Shown in pieces: positions 8,801 through 17,785 of a stretch of 64,000 nt of DNA (position 1 is the first letter of the stretch; every line of letters begins with the position of its first letter). Location of the stretch: the NCBI RefSeq assembly GCF_012328925.1, contig NZ_JAAXLS010000020.1:1-64000 (forward strand), written 5' to 3'. The translations under genes were made by a program, and so were the position numbers. The notes beneath the pieces were generated by a model. That model ran no database searches, was not told the DNA's origin, and was given only the letters and a program-made list of their open reading frames with translations. The DNA comes from Amycolatopsis acididurans. Its GTDB lineage: Bacteria; Actinomycetota; Actinomycetes; Mycobacteriales; Pseudonocardiaceae.

Positions 8801-9957
8801 GTACCGAGCTCAACGGCGAGAAGATCATCGAAACCAGGGTCGCGGCGGATGGCGAACTACCCGAGGGGTTCGCCGGACTGTCCGAACACGATCTCGGCGC
8901 CCGGTTCGCCACCATCAGCGAGATCCAGGAAGCCGCCAGGGCGGCACTGGATTCGCACGTGTGGGACTTCCTCGACGGCGGCTCCGGCGACGAGGTGACC
9001 CTGCTCGACAACCGCGCGGCGTTCACGAGCTGGAAGTTTCGCCCCAAGCTGCTGACCGGCATCGCGGAGCCGACGACCAACACGACCTTTCTCGGCCTGC
9101 CACTGTCGTTGCCGGTACTCAGCGCGCCTTTCGGCGCCGACAGGCTGTTCGATCCCGAGGGGCACCGCGCGGTCGCGCGGGCCAATCAGCGGGCAGGCAC
9201 GTGGTCGATCGTTCCCGAGGCCAGTTCCTTCTCGCTCGAAGCCGTCGCCAAGGCCGCGCCCGAAGCGGCCCGGATGTTCCAGCTACATCCCATGGGAACC
9301 GACACGGACGTGTTGCGGATGGCACGCAGGGCAGCCGACGCGGGTTACTCCGCTCTTTGCCTGACCTGCGACTGCCCCGCCGGCGGCTGGCGGGAGCGCA
9401 ACCGGCGCAACCGTTACGGCCCGCGACACGACCTGGTCACCGGCAACTACACGGCGCACGGGGCTGAATTCGCCGGGCATTTCCTCAACCCGCAACGGCA
9501 GTGGACCTGGAATCGAGTGGCCGACGTCCTCGCACAGGCCGAACTTCCCTTTATGGCCAAGGGAATTCTCACGGCGGAGGAGGCTCGCGCCGCGGTCAGC
9601 GCCGGCGCGAGCGCGATCCTCGTGTCCAACCACGGCGGACGCCAACTCGACGGTGCCCCCGCTTCGCTTGACCAGTTGCCCGAGATCGTGGCCGAGGTCG
9701 GCGCCGAGGTGGATATCGCGCTCGACAGCGGAATACGGCGTGGCGCCGATATCGTGAAGGCGCTCGCACTCGGCGCGGATGTCGTGGTACTCGGCCGGCC
9801 GATAGCAATGGCGTTGGCGGCGGGCGGCCAAAATGGTGTCCTTCGCATGCTCGAGCTACTGCGGGACGAGATGGTGAATGTCATGACCTTGCTGGGACGT
9901 CCGGACGTCGTGTCGTTGGACGGCAGCGCGCTTCAACCGGCGGTGAGGCGAGGATGA
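8797..9957 (+). CDS. FMN-dependent alpha-hydroxy-acid oxidase/dehydrogenase family protein
   Basis: This 386-residue TIM barrel of the glycolate/lactate oxidase family carries the FMN and active-site motif SNHGGRQLDGAP (His-Gly-Gly-Arg) and the phosphate-binding DSGIRRGADIVKALALGADVV. Oxidation of an L-2-hydroxy acid to the 2-oxo acid is the family reaction. Two departures are visible. The usual FQLY segment with an active-site tyrosine reads FQLHPMG, and the N-terminal Tyr-containing segment reads WDFLDGGSGDE. The substrate may therefore be unusual. It is translationally coupled to the ATPase gene before and the RidA gene after. A second homologue lies at 14295-15515. Confidence 0.85.
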   Translation: MSTELNGEKIIETRVAADGELPEGFAGLSEHDLGARFATISEIQEAARAALDSHVWDFLDGGSGDEVTLLDNRAAFTSWKFRPKLLTGIAEPTTNTTFLGLPLSLPVLSAPFGADRLFDPEGHRAVARANQRAGTWSIVPEASSFSLEAVAKAAPEAARMFQLHPMGTDTDVLRMARRAADAGYSALCLTCDCPAGGWRERNRRNRYGPRHDLVTGNYTAHGAEFAGHFLNPQRQWTWNRVADVLAQAELPFMAKGILTAEEARAAVSAGASAILVSNHGGRQLDGAPASLDQLPEIVAEVGAEVDIALDSGIRRGADIVKALALGADVVVLGRPIAMALAAGGQNGVLRMLELLRDEMVNVMTLLGRPDVVSLDGSALQPAVRRG

Positions 9958-10340
9958 CGGCCCGAGTCGTGATTCCGGCCGGCGCGGGTGCGGCACCGAT
10001 ATCCGCCGCGGTGCGCTGGCGCGATCTGCTGTTCTGCTCAGGAATCGCACCCGTCGATCCGGGCAACCACGAGGTGCTTGGCCGCGATATCGAAGAGCAA
10101 GCGACGCTGGCGATCGGCGAACTGGACGAGCTGCTCCGAAGCCAGGGCAGCGACCTCAGTCATGTACTGCGCCTGGAATGCTTCCTCGCGAACGCAGGTG
10201 ACTTTCCCGCGTGGAACAGGATCTACCAGCGTAGGTTCCCGGTTGATCCGCCCGCGCGCACGACACTGATCGCGGGTTTCGTGCTACCCGGCCTGCTGAT
10301 CGAGATCCAGGCGGTCGCCGGTATCCCTGGCACCGCATAG
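9954..10340 (+). CDS. RidA/YjgF/UK114 family enamine/imine deaminase
   Basis: This small 128-residue trimer-forming protein includes RWRDLLFCSGIAPVDPGNHEVLG and a C-terminal IEIQAVAGIP strand. The conserved arginine lies in PPARTTLIAGFVLPGLLIEI. RidA proteins hydrolyse reactive enamine/imine intermediates to 2-oxo acids and ammonia. Coupled by an ATGA overlap to the flavin oxidase, it may clean up an imine made when the oxidase, or a partner, acts on an amino-acid-like substrate. It ends the first operon of this region. Confidence 0.85.
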   Translation: MTARVVIPAGAGAAPISAAVRWRDLLFCSGIAPVDPGNHEVLGRDIEEQATLAIGELDELLRSQGSDLSHVLRLECFLANAGDFPAWNRIYQRRFPVDPPARTTLIAGFVLPGLLIEIQAVAGIPGTA

Positions 10341-10420
10341 GAACGGCTCCACGAAATGGTTACGACGCAATTTCCGCGGCGTCACGGCCGGCGTTTCCAG
10401 ATTTTACGAGGAATAGTGAC
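10341..10420. other. Intergenic stretch before the large palindrome
   Basis: This is A/T-richer, non-coding DNA between the RidA stop and the palindrome. A small stem (GACGC...GCGTC) is visible, but there is no T-tract, so I do not call a terminator. Confidence 0.4.
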
Positions 10421-10471
10421 TTGGTAGTGCGGCCTGTCCGCTATAGTTAAGCGGGCAGGCCGCACTACCAA
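10421..10471. promoter_or_regulatory. 51-bp near-perfect palindrome (22-bp arms, 7-nt loop)
   Basis: The left arm 10421-10442 (TTGGTAGTGCGGCCTGTCCG then CT) pairs with the right arm 10450-10471 at every position except one G-T (10437/10455). The loop is ATAGTTA. TATAGT at the apex (10442-10447) looks like a -10 element. The element lies between RidA and the Rieske oxygenase start at 10554. No U-tract follows, so a large operator or a protein-bound cruciform site is as likely as a terminator. Confidence 0.65.
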
Positions 10472-10490
10472 ATCTTCAATGTGGAAGATT
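10471..10490. promoter_or_regulatory. Second inverted repeat, 7-bp arms
   Basis: AATCTTC-AATGTG-GAAGATT directly abuts the large palindrome and shares its last base. It lies 64 bp before the Rieske oxygenase ATG, in the likely 5' leader or at the +1 region. It may be a second operator or an mRNA hairpin. Confidence 0.5.
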
Positions 10491-10553
10491 CTATCATCGC
10501 GAAACTCATGTTGTCCTGCTCGGCAATTTCATCAGCTTGCGATGGAGAATGAG

Positions 10554-11735
10554 ATGATTCCACCAAACTCGGCACTCGAGGACCGGGTCCAGCGCGCGCT
10601 CGGCCACTTACGCAACAAGACCACGGACACCTATTCGCAAATCAGGTCCTTCACTCCGTCCGGGTACACCGATCCGGAACTCGCACACCGTGAGCGAGAA
10701 CTGATCTTCGGCACCGTTCCGTCGATCGTCGCGCATGGCTCGGAGATCCCGAACCCGAACGACTTCATCACCTTGCAGATGCCTCGTAACAAGGTGCTCG
10801 TGGTCCGGCAACGAGACGGCGGCGTGCGCAGCTTCGTCAACATCTGCCGGCATCGGGGCGCCCTGCTCGAGCCACGGGCTTCGGGGAGCTGCCGGCTGTT
10901 CTCCTGTGGCTATCACCGGTGGTCCTACGATCCTGACGGTGCGCTGCGCGCCATCACGCGGGAGAACACCTTCGGCGACATGGACCGGTCGCAGCACGGG
11001 CTGATCGAGCTTCCCACCGAGGAACGTCACGGTTTCATCTGGATCGTCGACGCGGCCGAAGCGAAGATCGATGTCGCGGCGTGGCTCGGCCCCGAAATGG
11101 ACGAGACCCTGCGCGGCTACCGGATGGACGAGCTGACGTGCTTTCGCGCCGAAGGTTATGACGAGCCGACCAACTGGAAGATCATGCAGGACGCCTTCAT
11201 CGACGTCTACCACTTGCAGTACGCGCACCCCAACACCGCGGGCAAGGCCATCCATACCAACGTCATGACGGTCGAGGACTTCGGCCGCCATTGCCGGTTC
11301 GCCGCGTTGCGCAAGACGATCGACCGTTGGCTGGCCGAAGATCCAGGGAACGCGAACCTCGCGGCCCACGTGACGGACAACCATCTGCTCCTCCCCAACA
11401 GCACACTGATCCGCCAGCGAGACCACTGCGAGTTGCTGACGTTCCGTCCGGATCCGGCCGAACCAGGTCGCTCCCGAATGGAGATGCGCCTGCTGGTCCC
11501 CCGCGCCGAGGACACCGAACTGGACAACGATGCCTGGCACGCTCTCTGGGAGAAGAACTGGAAGATCCTGCTGACCGTCTTGCACGGTGAGGACTTCCCC
11601 TTGCTGCGGGGCTCGCAGAGCGCGATGGAAAGCCGGAGTGCCGGACCGCTCGTATTGGGACGCAACGAAACCGTGAACCACATCTTTCATCGCGAGATCG
11701 CCCGCCTGCTCGAAGCGGGCGGCTGGCAAGCATGA
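10554..11735 (+). CDS. Rieske-type aromatic-ring-hydroxylating oxygenase, alpha subunit
   Basis: This 393-residue non-haem iron oxygenase has Rieske [2Fe-2S] ligands Cys98-x-His100 and Cys118-x2-His121 (CRHRG and CGYHRW). The catalytic-domain motif NWKIMQDAFIDVYHLQYAHP supplies the mononuclear-iron histidines (about 220 and 225). The family hydroxylates, dihydroxylates or demethylates substrates with O2 and electrons from a reductase; no reductase or ferredoxin gene is adjacent. The start is the ATG at 10554 (GGAGA 6 nt upstream) rather than 10542 or an upstream frame extension. Its stop overlaps the next ATG, forming a four-gene operon. Confidence 0.9.
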   Translation: MIPPNSALEDRVQRALGHLRNKTTDTYSQIRSFTPSGYTDPELAHRERELIFGTVPSIVAHGSEIPNPNDFITLQMPRNKVLVVRQRDGGVRSFVNICRHRGALLEPRASGSCRLFSCGYHRWSYDPDGALRAITRENTFGDMDRSQHGLIELPTEERHGFIWIVDAAEAKIDVAAWLGPEMDETLRGYRMDELTCFRAEGYDEPTNWKIMQDAFIDVYHLQYAHPNTAGKAIHTNVMTVEDFGRHCRFAALRKTIDRWLAEDPGNANLAAHVTDNHLLLPNSTLIRQRDHCELLTFRPDPAEPGRSRMEMRLLVPRAEDTELDNDAWHALWEKNWKILLTVLHGEDFPLLRGSQSAMESRSAGPLVLGRNETVNHIFHREIARLLEAGGWQA

Positions 11736-13315
11736 GCGCCCCCGCCGGAGTGGGTGTCGACCGCGTTGGTGAGTTGACCGCCGTGGCCGCGGCCCGGTGG
11801 GGGGATCGTGAATGCGCGCGGTTCGGGGAGATCACGTTGACGTTCTCCGGTCTGCACCAATGGGCTGGCGCGATCGCCGCGGACCTGGTCTCGCGGGGCG
11901 TTGGGCGCGGAGACCGCGTGATGATGTTGCTGGTCAACCGGATCGAGGTGCTGGCCGTGTCGGCAGCGGCGTGGCGGATCGGGGCGGTCGCGGTGCCGGT
12001 GGTGGCGATCTACCGGACGCACGAGTTGAAGACGATCGTGCGGGACTGCCGGCCCGCGGCGGTGGTGACGGCGGTCCGATTGGCGGAGCGTTGCCTTGCC
12101 GACGAACTGGATTCCTGCCTGGCCGCCGCCGGTATTGAACCGATGGCGCGGTATCTTGTCGACGACGACGGGCCGCGTGGCGAGTGGGAACCGCTGCCAG
12201 GGCGAGAAACACCGGTTCCGGGGCTGACCCTGCCGGATCCCTCCGCACCCGAGCAGGAGTGCCTGCGCCTCTATACGTCGGGGTCGACCTCCGCGCCGAA
12301 GGGGGTGCGGTTGCATTCGCGGTCGGTGATCTTCGGCGCGGAGCAGTTCCGGCATCGTCTTGGTATCGGCGAAGCCGATACCGGCCTCGCTCTGGCGCCG
12401 GTGGCCCATATCGCGGGTCTGCTGGCGGCCTTGCTGGTGCCGTTGACATGTGGGGCGCGGGCAGTGCTCCTGCCCCGCTGGGAGGTCGCGGCCGCGGTGC
12501 GGGTGATCCACGACGAGCGGGTCACCTGGTCGCTAGGGGCGGCGGTGTTCCTCAAGGACATGGTGGAGGAATACGAGCGGCGCCGCGTCGAGGGGCTGCA
12601 CGTGCTGAACTTCTTCGTCAGTGGCGGCGCCAATACCGCCCCGGAGCTGATCGAGCGGGCGCAGGCCCTGGGTATGTGGGCCGCGCGGACCTACGGCATG
12701 ACCGAAGCCGCCGGGGTGGTCACGCTCGCACCACGGGACGCGCCGCTCAAACGGCGCGCCCGTTGGGATGGGCAACTCGCCGACAACGCCGAAGCGCGTG
12801 TCGTGGACGAGGCCGGGCGGCCGGTGCCGCCCGGGGCGGAGGGGGTCATCACCATCCGCGGCACCCAGCTGGCGCTCGGGTACACCGACCCCGAACTCAA
12901 TCGCGCCCAGTTCAATGCCGAGCGCTGGTTCGACACCGGCGATATCGGCTTCGTCACCGCCGACGGGTGGGTGCGGATCACCGGACGAGCCAAGGACATC
13001 ATCAACCGCGGCGGAGAGAAGTTCTCCAGCGTGGACATCGAGCATGTCCTGCATCGCCACCCCGGTGTCGCCGCCGCCGCGGTGATCCCCGTTCCGGACG
13101 AGCGCCTCGGCGAGGCAGTGTGCGCGTTCGTCGTGCCGCGCCCCCGCACACCCCCACCCACACCCGAACAACTCGCGAGCTTCATGCTCACCCAGGACCT
13201 CGCCAAAGCCAAGATCCCCACGGAATGGCGTATCGTCGACGCCCTCCCGCGAACAGCCTCGGGCAAGATCCAGAAACACTTGCTCCGCGCCGCCGCCGTG
13301 GGGAAACCGTCGTGA
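11732..13315 (+). CDS. AMP-forming acyl-CoA synthetase/ligase
   Basis: This 527-residue class I adenylate-forming enzyme has the P-loop LYTSGSTSAPKGV (about 180), TYGMTEAAG (about 320), the ITGRAKDIINRGGEKFSS hinge (about 415-435) and C-terminal lysine motif ASGKIQKHLL (about 510). It should adenylate a carboxylic acid and transfer it to CoA or another acceptor. Co-transcription with a double-GNAT protein raises the possibility that the activated acyl group goes to an amine. The stop overlaps the GTG of the next gene (GTGA). Third codon positions look more G-biased than in its neighbours. Confidence 0.85.
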   Translation: MSAPAGVGVDRVGELTAVAAARWGDRECARFGEITLTFSGLHQWAGAIAADLVSRGVGRGDRVMMLLVNRIEVLAVSAAAWRIGAVAVPVVAIYRTHELKTIVRDCRPAAVVTAVRLAERCLADELDSCLAAAGIEPMARYLVDDDGPRGEWEPLPGRETPVPGLTLPDPSAPEQECLRLYTSGSTSAPKGVRLHSRSVIFGAEQFRHRLGIGEADTGLALAPVAHIAGLLAALLVPLTCGARAVLLPRWEVAAAVRVIHDERVTWSLGAAVFLKDMVEEYERRRVEGLHVLNFFVSGGANTAPELIERAQALGMWAARTYGMTEAAGVVTLAPRDAPLKRRARWDGQLADNAEARVVDEAGRPVPPGAEGVITIRGTQLALGYTDPELNRAQFNAERWFDTGDIGFVTADGWVRITGRAKDIINRGGEKFSSVDIEHVLHRHPGVAAAAVIPVPDERLGEAVCAFVVPRPRTPPPTPEQLASFMLTQDLAKAKIPTEWRIVDALPRTASGKIQKHLLRAAAVGKPS

Positions 13316-14298
13316 TCGGCTACGAATGGCTAGACCGCCTTGACCCGCCCATCGAGCGCGAGGTCGCCGACCTCGTGGCGAGCGCGGCGGCGTTCGACCA
13401 GGAGATGGGATTCTCCAAGGTCACCTTGAGACGCGCCGGCGGCACCGGGTCACGGCTGTTCGATCCAGAGCCCCGCACCTACCACCTGCTGACTCGCCTC
13501 ACGCACAACCGGCGCTGGCCGGCACAGCCACTCGTGACGTATCTCCGGCTCGACGTCTCGTGCGTGCACGATACGGGAACCGCGCACGTCGTGGTGCGGC
13601 CGGAGTTTCGCTCCCTGGGCATCGCCACCCTGCTGTTCGAGCTGCTCGCACTCGATACCAGCGCCGGTGCCGGCTGGTCCGCCACGGGTGTCGTGAGCGT
13701 GCAGGCCTGGGCACACGGGAGCCATCCGGCGGCACAACGCATGGCGGCCCGCTTCGGCGCGACGGATTCGCATCGGCTGTGGCGGCTGTGCCGCCCCCTG
13801 ACCGGGCCCGGACTCGACACATCACCGCTACCAGCGCAGGCAGGTGACGTCGTTGTCCGGCCAGTCTCGGCGGACGAGCCGGGTCTGGCCGAGGAAGTGA
13901 CGGACTTGGTCGCCGCGATCCGCAACCGTGTCCCCTGCAGCCAGCCCCGCCCGGAACCCGATATCCGTTCCGCACAGTTCTTCGTGGCATTGCGAAAATC
14001 ACGCGGCATCGTTGGCGCCCTGGCCGTGTCCCACGACGACGTCGCGCCGGGGGTCAGCTCGATCCGGACACTGGCGATCAGAGCCGCCGAGCAGGGTAGG
14101 GAGACCGCGCTGGCATTGCTGGCGCGTGGTCTGGCCTGTTCACGTGACCGCGAAGCACAGATCGCCGAGATCTACGTGAACCCGGCCGACGAGAAATTGG
14201 TGAACATGTGCCGCACACTCGGCTTCGCACACGATCAGACCGACATCTGCTACACCTGGCCACCGGCAGCATCCACGAGCGAAGGAAACTCGCGATGA
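13312..14298 (+). CDS. GNAT-family protein with two acetyltransferase-like domains
   Basis: This 328-residue protein appears to contain two GNAT folds. In the first half, VVRPEFRSLGIATLLFELLAL (about 95-116) matches the acetyl-CoA pyrophosphate-binding V-x-P-x-x-R-x-x-G motif. The second half (about 180-328) has SSIRTLAIRAAEQGRETALALLARGL and ends EIYVNPADEKLVNMCRTLGF. The second domain lacks a full Q/RxxGxG/A loop, so it may be structural. The GTG start overlaps the ligase stop, and its own stop overlaps the next ATG. Acceptor substrate unknown. Confidence 0.7.
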   Translation: MIGYEWLDRLDPPIEREVADLVASAAAFDQEMGFSKVTLRRAGGTGSRLFDPEPRTYHLLTRLTHNRRWPAQPLVTYLRLDVSCVHDTGTAHVVVRPEFRSLGIATLLFELLALDTSAGAGWSATGVVSVQAWAHGSHPAAQRMAARFGATDSHRLWRLCRPLTGPGLDTSPLPAQAGDVVVRPVSADEPGLAEEVTDLVAAIRNRVPCSQPRPEPDIRSAQFFVALRKSRGIVGALAVSHDDVAPGVSSIRTLAIRAAEQGRETALALLARGLACSRDREAQIAEIYVNPADEKLVNMCRTLGFAHDQTDICYTWPPAASTSEGNSR

Positions 14299-15515
14299 CG
14301 AAGCGGCAGTGGCCACGTTGGCAATATCTGCGAGAACTGCTGCGACCAGCGCCGATCCGCCTCGATCCAGTCGCCCGTCGACTCGGTAAAGCCCATAGCA
14401 TCGCCGACCTTCGCGCAGTCGCGCGTTCCGTCACGCCGCGCGCGGTATTCGAGTACACCGACGGCGCCGCAGAGAGCGAGATAAGCCTCGCTCGCGCACG
14501 CGAGGCGTTCGCTCAAGTGCGATTTCATCCCCGGGTACTCCAAGACGTCTCCCAGGTCGATACGAGCGCGACGATTCTGGGAAAGCCCGCGTCGTGGCCG
14601 TTCGTCTTCGCTCCGACCGGCTTCACCCGGATGATGCACCATCAGGGCGAGCGAGCGGTGGCACGCGTAGCGCAGGACACCGGTGTGCCGTACGCACTGT
14701 CCACAATGGGCACCACGTCGGTCGAAGACGTCGCGGCGACGGCACCCACCGCGCGCAAGTGGTTCCAGCTGTATCTCTGGCGGGACCGGGAAGCGAGCGA
14801 GCAGCTCATCGCGCGGGCCCGCCACGCCGGCTACGAGGCCCTCATCCTCACGGTCGACACGCCCGTGGCGGGCGCGCGGTTACGCGACGCCCGCAACGGT
14901 CTCACCATCCCGCCTACGCTCACCCTGCGTACCCTCATCGACGGCGCGAGGCACCCCGCCTGGTGGTTCAACCTGCTCACCACCGAACCACTCAGGTTCG
15001 CGTCCCTGGCGACCTCGGATGGGGTACTCGGCAATCTCGCCGGCCGACTCTTCGACGCCAGCGCCACCATCGACGATCTCGCATGGGTGCGGGAACGCTG
15101 GCCGGGCCCGCTCATCGTGAAGGGCGTCCAGACGCTGCCGGACGCGATTCGACTGGCCGACAACGGCGCCGACGCCCTGGTGTTGTCGAGCCACGGCGGG
15201 CGCCAACTCGACCGCGTGCCCGCACCGCTCGAACTACTTCCCAGCGTTGTCAAGGAAGTCGGCGACCGAGCCGAGATCTATGTGGACAGTGGTGTCCTCA
15301 GCGGTGGCGACATTGTCGCCGCGCGGGCTCTCGGCGCCACCGCCTGCCTGATCGGCCGCGCGTACCTGTACGGTCTCATGGCCGGTGGCCAGCGCGGTGT
15401 GGCCCGTGCGGTCGAGATCCTGGCCAACGAGATCACCACGACCATGCGGCTGCTCGGTGCGGCCAGCCTGGACGCCTTGCACCCGGATCACGTGAGCATG
15501 GCCCATGAGCGGTAG
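14295..15515 (+). CDS. FMN-dependent alpha-hydroxy-acid oxidase/dehydrogenase (LldD-like)
   Basis: This 406-residue TIM barrel is closer to classical lactate dehydrogenase/oxidase proteins than the homologue at 8797-9957. It has FEYTDGAAESEISLARAREAF near the N-terminus, the active-site tyrosine segment WFQLYLWRDR, the SSHGGRQLDRVPAPLE motif and DSGVLSGGDIVAARALGATACLIGR for FMN phosphate. It should oxidise a 2-hydroxy acid, passing electrons to quinone or O2. GAAGGA precedes the ATG. It ends the Rieske-ligase-GNAT operon, which converges with the minus-strand SDR gene only 13 bp away. Confidence 0.85.
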   Translation: MTKRQWPRWQYLRELLRPAPIRLDPVARRLGKAHSIADLRAVARSVTPRAVFEYTDGAAESEISLARAREAFAQVRFHPRVLQDVSQVDTSATILGKPASWPFVFAPTGFTRMMHHQGERAVARVAQDTGVPYALSTMGTTSVEDVAATAPTARKWFQLYLWRDREASEQLIARARHAGYEALILTVDTPVAGARLRDARNGLTIPPTLTLRTLIDGARHPAWWFNLLTTEPLRFASLATSDGVLGNLAGRLFDASATIDDLAWVRERWPGPLIVKGVQTLPDAIRLADNGADALVLSSHGGRQLDRVPAPLELLPSVVKEVGDRAEIYVDSGVLSGGDIVAARALGATACLIGRAYLYGLMAGGQRGVARAVEILANEITTTMRLLGAASLDALHPDHVSMAHER

Positions 15516-15528
15516 GAATCTTCGGGTT

Positions 15529-16284
15529 TCAGGTGAGCATGAGGCCACCGTCCACGGTGTACACGCCGCCGGTCTGGTAGCTGGCATCGTCACTGAGCAG
15601 GTAGACCATCAACGCCGCGATCTCATCCGGCGACGCGACCCTCGCAAGCGGGAGGTGGTCGCCGGACTTCTCGGCGCCTTCCGCCCCGAACGCGGCCGTG
15701 AGCAACGGTGTCGCGGTCGAGCCTGGGCACACGGCATTGACCCGGACTCCGTGCGACCCGTTCTCCAGGGCGGCGACCTTGGTCAGGCTGATGCCACCGT
15801 TCTTCGACGTCCCGTAGCCCGCGGAATTCACGTACGGCCTGAGCGCGCCCGCCGACGAAGTGTTGACGACCGCTCCTCCCTCGCCCTGAGCGATCATCTG
15901 CCGGATCACCGCCTGCAGGCCAAGGAAGACGCCTCTCAGGTTGACGGCGATGATGCGATCGAACTCCGCCACCGGCATGTCGACGATCGGCATTCGCACA
16001 CCCATGATCCCGGCGTTGTTCAAAAACAGGTGCACCGCACCGAAACGGTGTACGGCCTGCTTGACGTAGGCAGCACAACCATCCGGAGTGGACACGTCCG
16101 CGGCGACGGCCACGAACCTGTCGCCGTCGACCTCGCCGCAGGCCTTGACGATGTCGTCCTCGTCGAGGTCGACAGCGACGACACGGCAGCCTTCCGCCAG
16201 CAATCGCGCCACGGCGGCGGATCCGATCCCACCGGCGGCGCCGGTGACGATCGCGATCTTGCCCGCGAGACCCCTCATTCCCAT
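15529..16284 (-). CDS. SDR family NAD(P)-dependent oxidoreductase
   Basis: This is a 251-residue classical short-chain dehydrogenase. It has the cofactor motif TGAAGGIG (14-21), an acidic residue after strand 2 (VAVDLDED, favouring NAD), NNAG (89-92), catalytic Ser143/144, Tyr157 and Lys161 (YGTSK), and a C-terminal GGVYTVDGGLMLT. It is the last gene of the long minus-strand operon beginning with the MFS importer at 26527. Oxidation of a hydroxyacyl-CoA or alcohol intermediate of that pathway is likely. GGAGGG precedes the ATG at 16284. Confidence 0.85.
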   Translation of the reverse strand: MGMRGLAGKIAIVTGAAGGIGSAAVARLLAEGCRVVAVDLDEDDIVKACGEVDGDRFVAVAADVSTPDGCAAYVKQAVHRFGAVHLFLNNAGIMGVRMPIVDMPVAEFDRIIAVNLRGVFLGLQAVIRQMIAQGEGGAVVNTSSAGALRPYVNSAGYGTSKNGGISLTKVAALENGSHGVRVNAVCPGSTATPLLTAAFGAEGAEKSGDHLPLARVASPDEIAALMVYLLSDDASYQTGGVYTVDGGLMLT

Positions 16285-16313
16285 TCTCCACCCTCCAATG
16301 TCGCCTCAAGCGT

Positions 16314-17785
16314 TCACGAAAGCTTGGTGATGACCGTCTTGACCTCGGTGAAGCCTTCGACGCCGGCATACCCTCCTTCCCGTCCCCAGCCCGACTGCTT
16401 GAAACCGCCGAACGGGACGGCGACGTCGGGCGCACCGCCGTTGATCCGGATCGATCCCGCCCTGATCCGGCGGGCAAGCCGATGTGCCTTGCCGCTGTCC
16501 CGGGTGAAAATCCGCGCACTCAGCCCGTAGATCGTGTCGTTGGCCGCCGCCGCGAGCTTGTCCAGGTCCTCGTCCTGGTAGGGCATCGCGCACAACACGG
16601 GGCCGAAGATCTCCTCGCGCATGACGGACATGTCCGGCCGGACGCCGGCGAGCACCGTCGGTTCGACGAAGTACCCGGGGCGTGGCAGCGCCGAACCACC
16701 GACCACGGCCACGGCATCGTCGTGCCGCCCCGCCGCGATGAATCCCAGAACCCGCTCCAGCTGATCGCGCGAGACCACCGGACCGAGGTCGCTGGTCTCG
16801 TCCAGCCCCGGGCCGACCCGCAGCTTGCCGGCCACGGTGCCGATCCCTTCTACCACACGGTCGAAGCGAACAGCCGGGTGCCGGCGGCGCAGACCTGACC
16901 GGAATTGTGGAACACGGCTGACGCCGCCGCCGGGATCGCCGTCTCCATGTCGGCATCCGGGAAGATGATGACGGGTGACTTTCCGCCGAGCTCAAGCGTC
17001 ACGCGCTTGAGGTTTCCCGCCGCCGCCGGGAGAATCGCCTGACCGGTCGGGACCGAGCCGGTGAAGGAGATCTTGTCGACGCCCGGGTGGTCGACTAGCG
17101 CCGCGCCGGCGACCGGGCCGGGGCCGGTGACGATGTTGATCACCCCAGGCGGGAAGCCCGCCTCCTCGGCCAGCTCCCCCAGGCGCAGCGCCGACAACGG
17201 GGTCTGCTCGGCGGGTTTGAGTACCGCCGTGCATCCCGCGGCCAGCGCGCACGCCAGCTTCATGGCGGCGATCTGCAGCGGCACGTTCCACGCGGTGATC
17301 AGTCCGGCGACCCCGACCGGTTCCCGGACCGTGTACGCGAGGTGCTCCCCCGGAGCCGACACATCCAGCGTCTCACCCGACAGTTTCGTCGCCCAGCCTG
17401 CGTAGTACTCGAAGATCTCGACCGCGTTGCCGACGTGCTCACTCCGGCTGAGCCGCAGCGGGCGACCGTTGTCGATCGTCTCGATCACGGCCATCTCGTC
17501 TCCGGCCGAATCCAGCCCCGCGGCCAGCTGGAGCAGGAGCCTCGACCGGTCGCGAGCCTTGATCCTGGACCATGGACCGTCGTCGAACGCTGCCCGCGCG
17601 GCACGCACGGCCTGGTCTACATCCGCGACCCCGGCTTCGGCGACGTGCGTGACGATCTCGCCGGTCGACGGATCGAAGACTGGCATGCTGGCACCGGAGA
17701 GCGGCTTGTGCCATTGACCGCCGATCAGCAATAGGTGGTCGCGCCTGACGAAGTCCCGGGCTCGCTCGATCGCAGCATCTCTCAC
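16314..17785 (-). pseudogene. NAD-dependent aldehyde dehydrogenase, interrupted by a frameshift
   Basis: Two overlapping frames together make one aldehyde dehydrogenase. Codons from the GTG at 17785 give the N-terminal 311 residues with ISFTGSVPTGQAI, TLELGGKSP (general base Glu) and NSGQVCAAGTRLF (catalytic Cys), then stop at 16850. The second frame resumes with FDRVVEGIGTVAGKLRVG and includes REEIFGPVLCAMPY, ending at 16314. Homologues have about five extra residues at the junction, where only two bases remain. A 13-nt deletion would explain both the missing residues and the frame loss. The 1,472-nt span plus 13 gives 494 residues, the normal length. It is either a pseudogene or an assembly error. 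The GTG start overlaps the CoA-transferase stop. Confidence 0.8.

Noticed and set aside
12184-14298. A 704-residue fusion protein ahead of the GNAT domains
   Set aside because: The first 376 codons overlap the well-conserved AMP ligase in another frame and are low-complexity Arg/Gly/Ala. The real gene starts at the GTG at 13312, overlapping the ligase stop.
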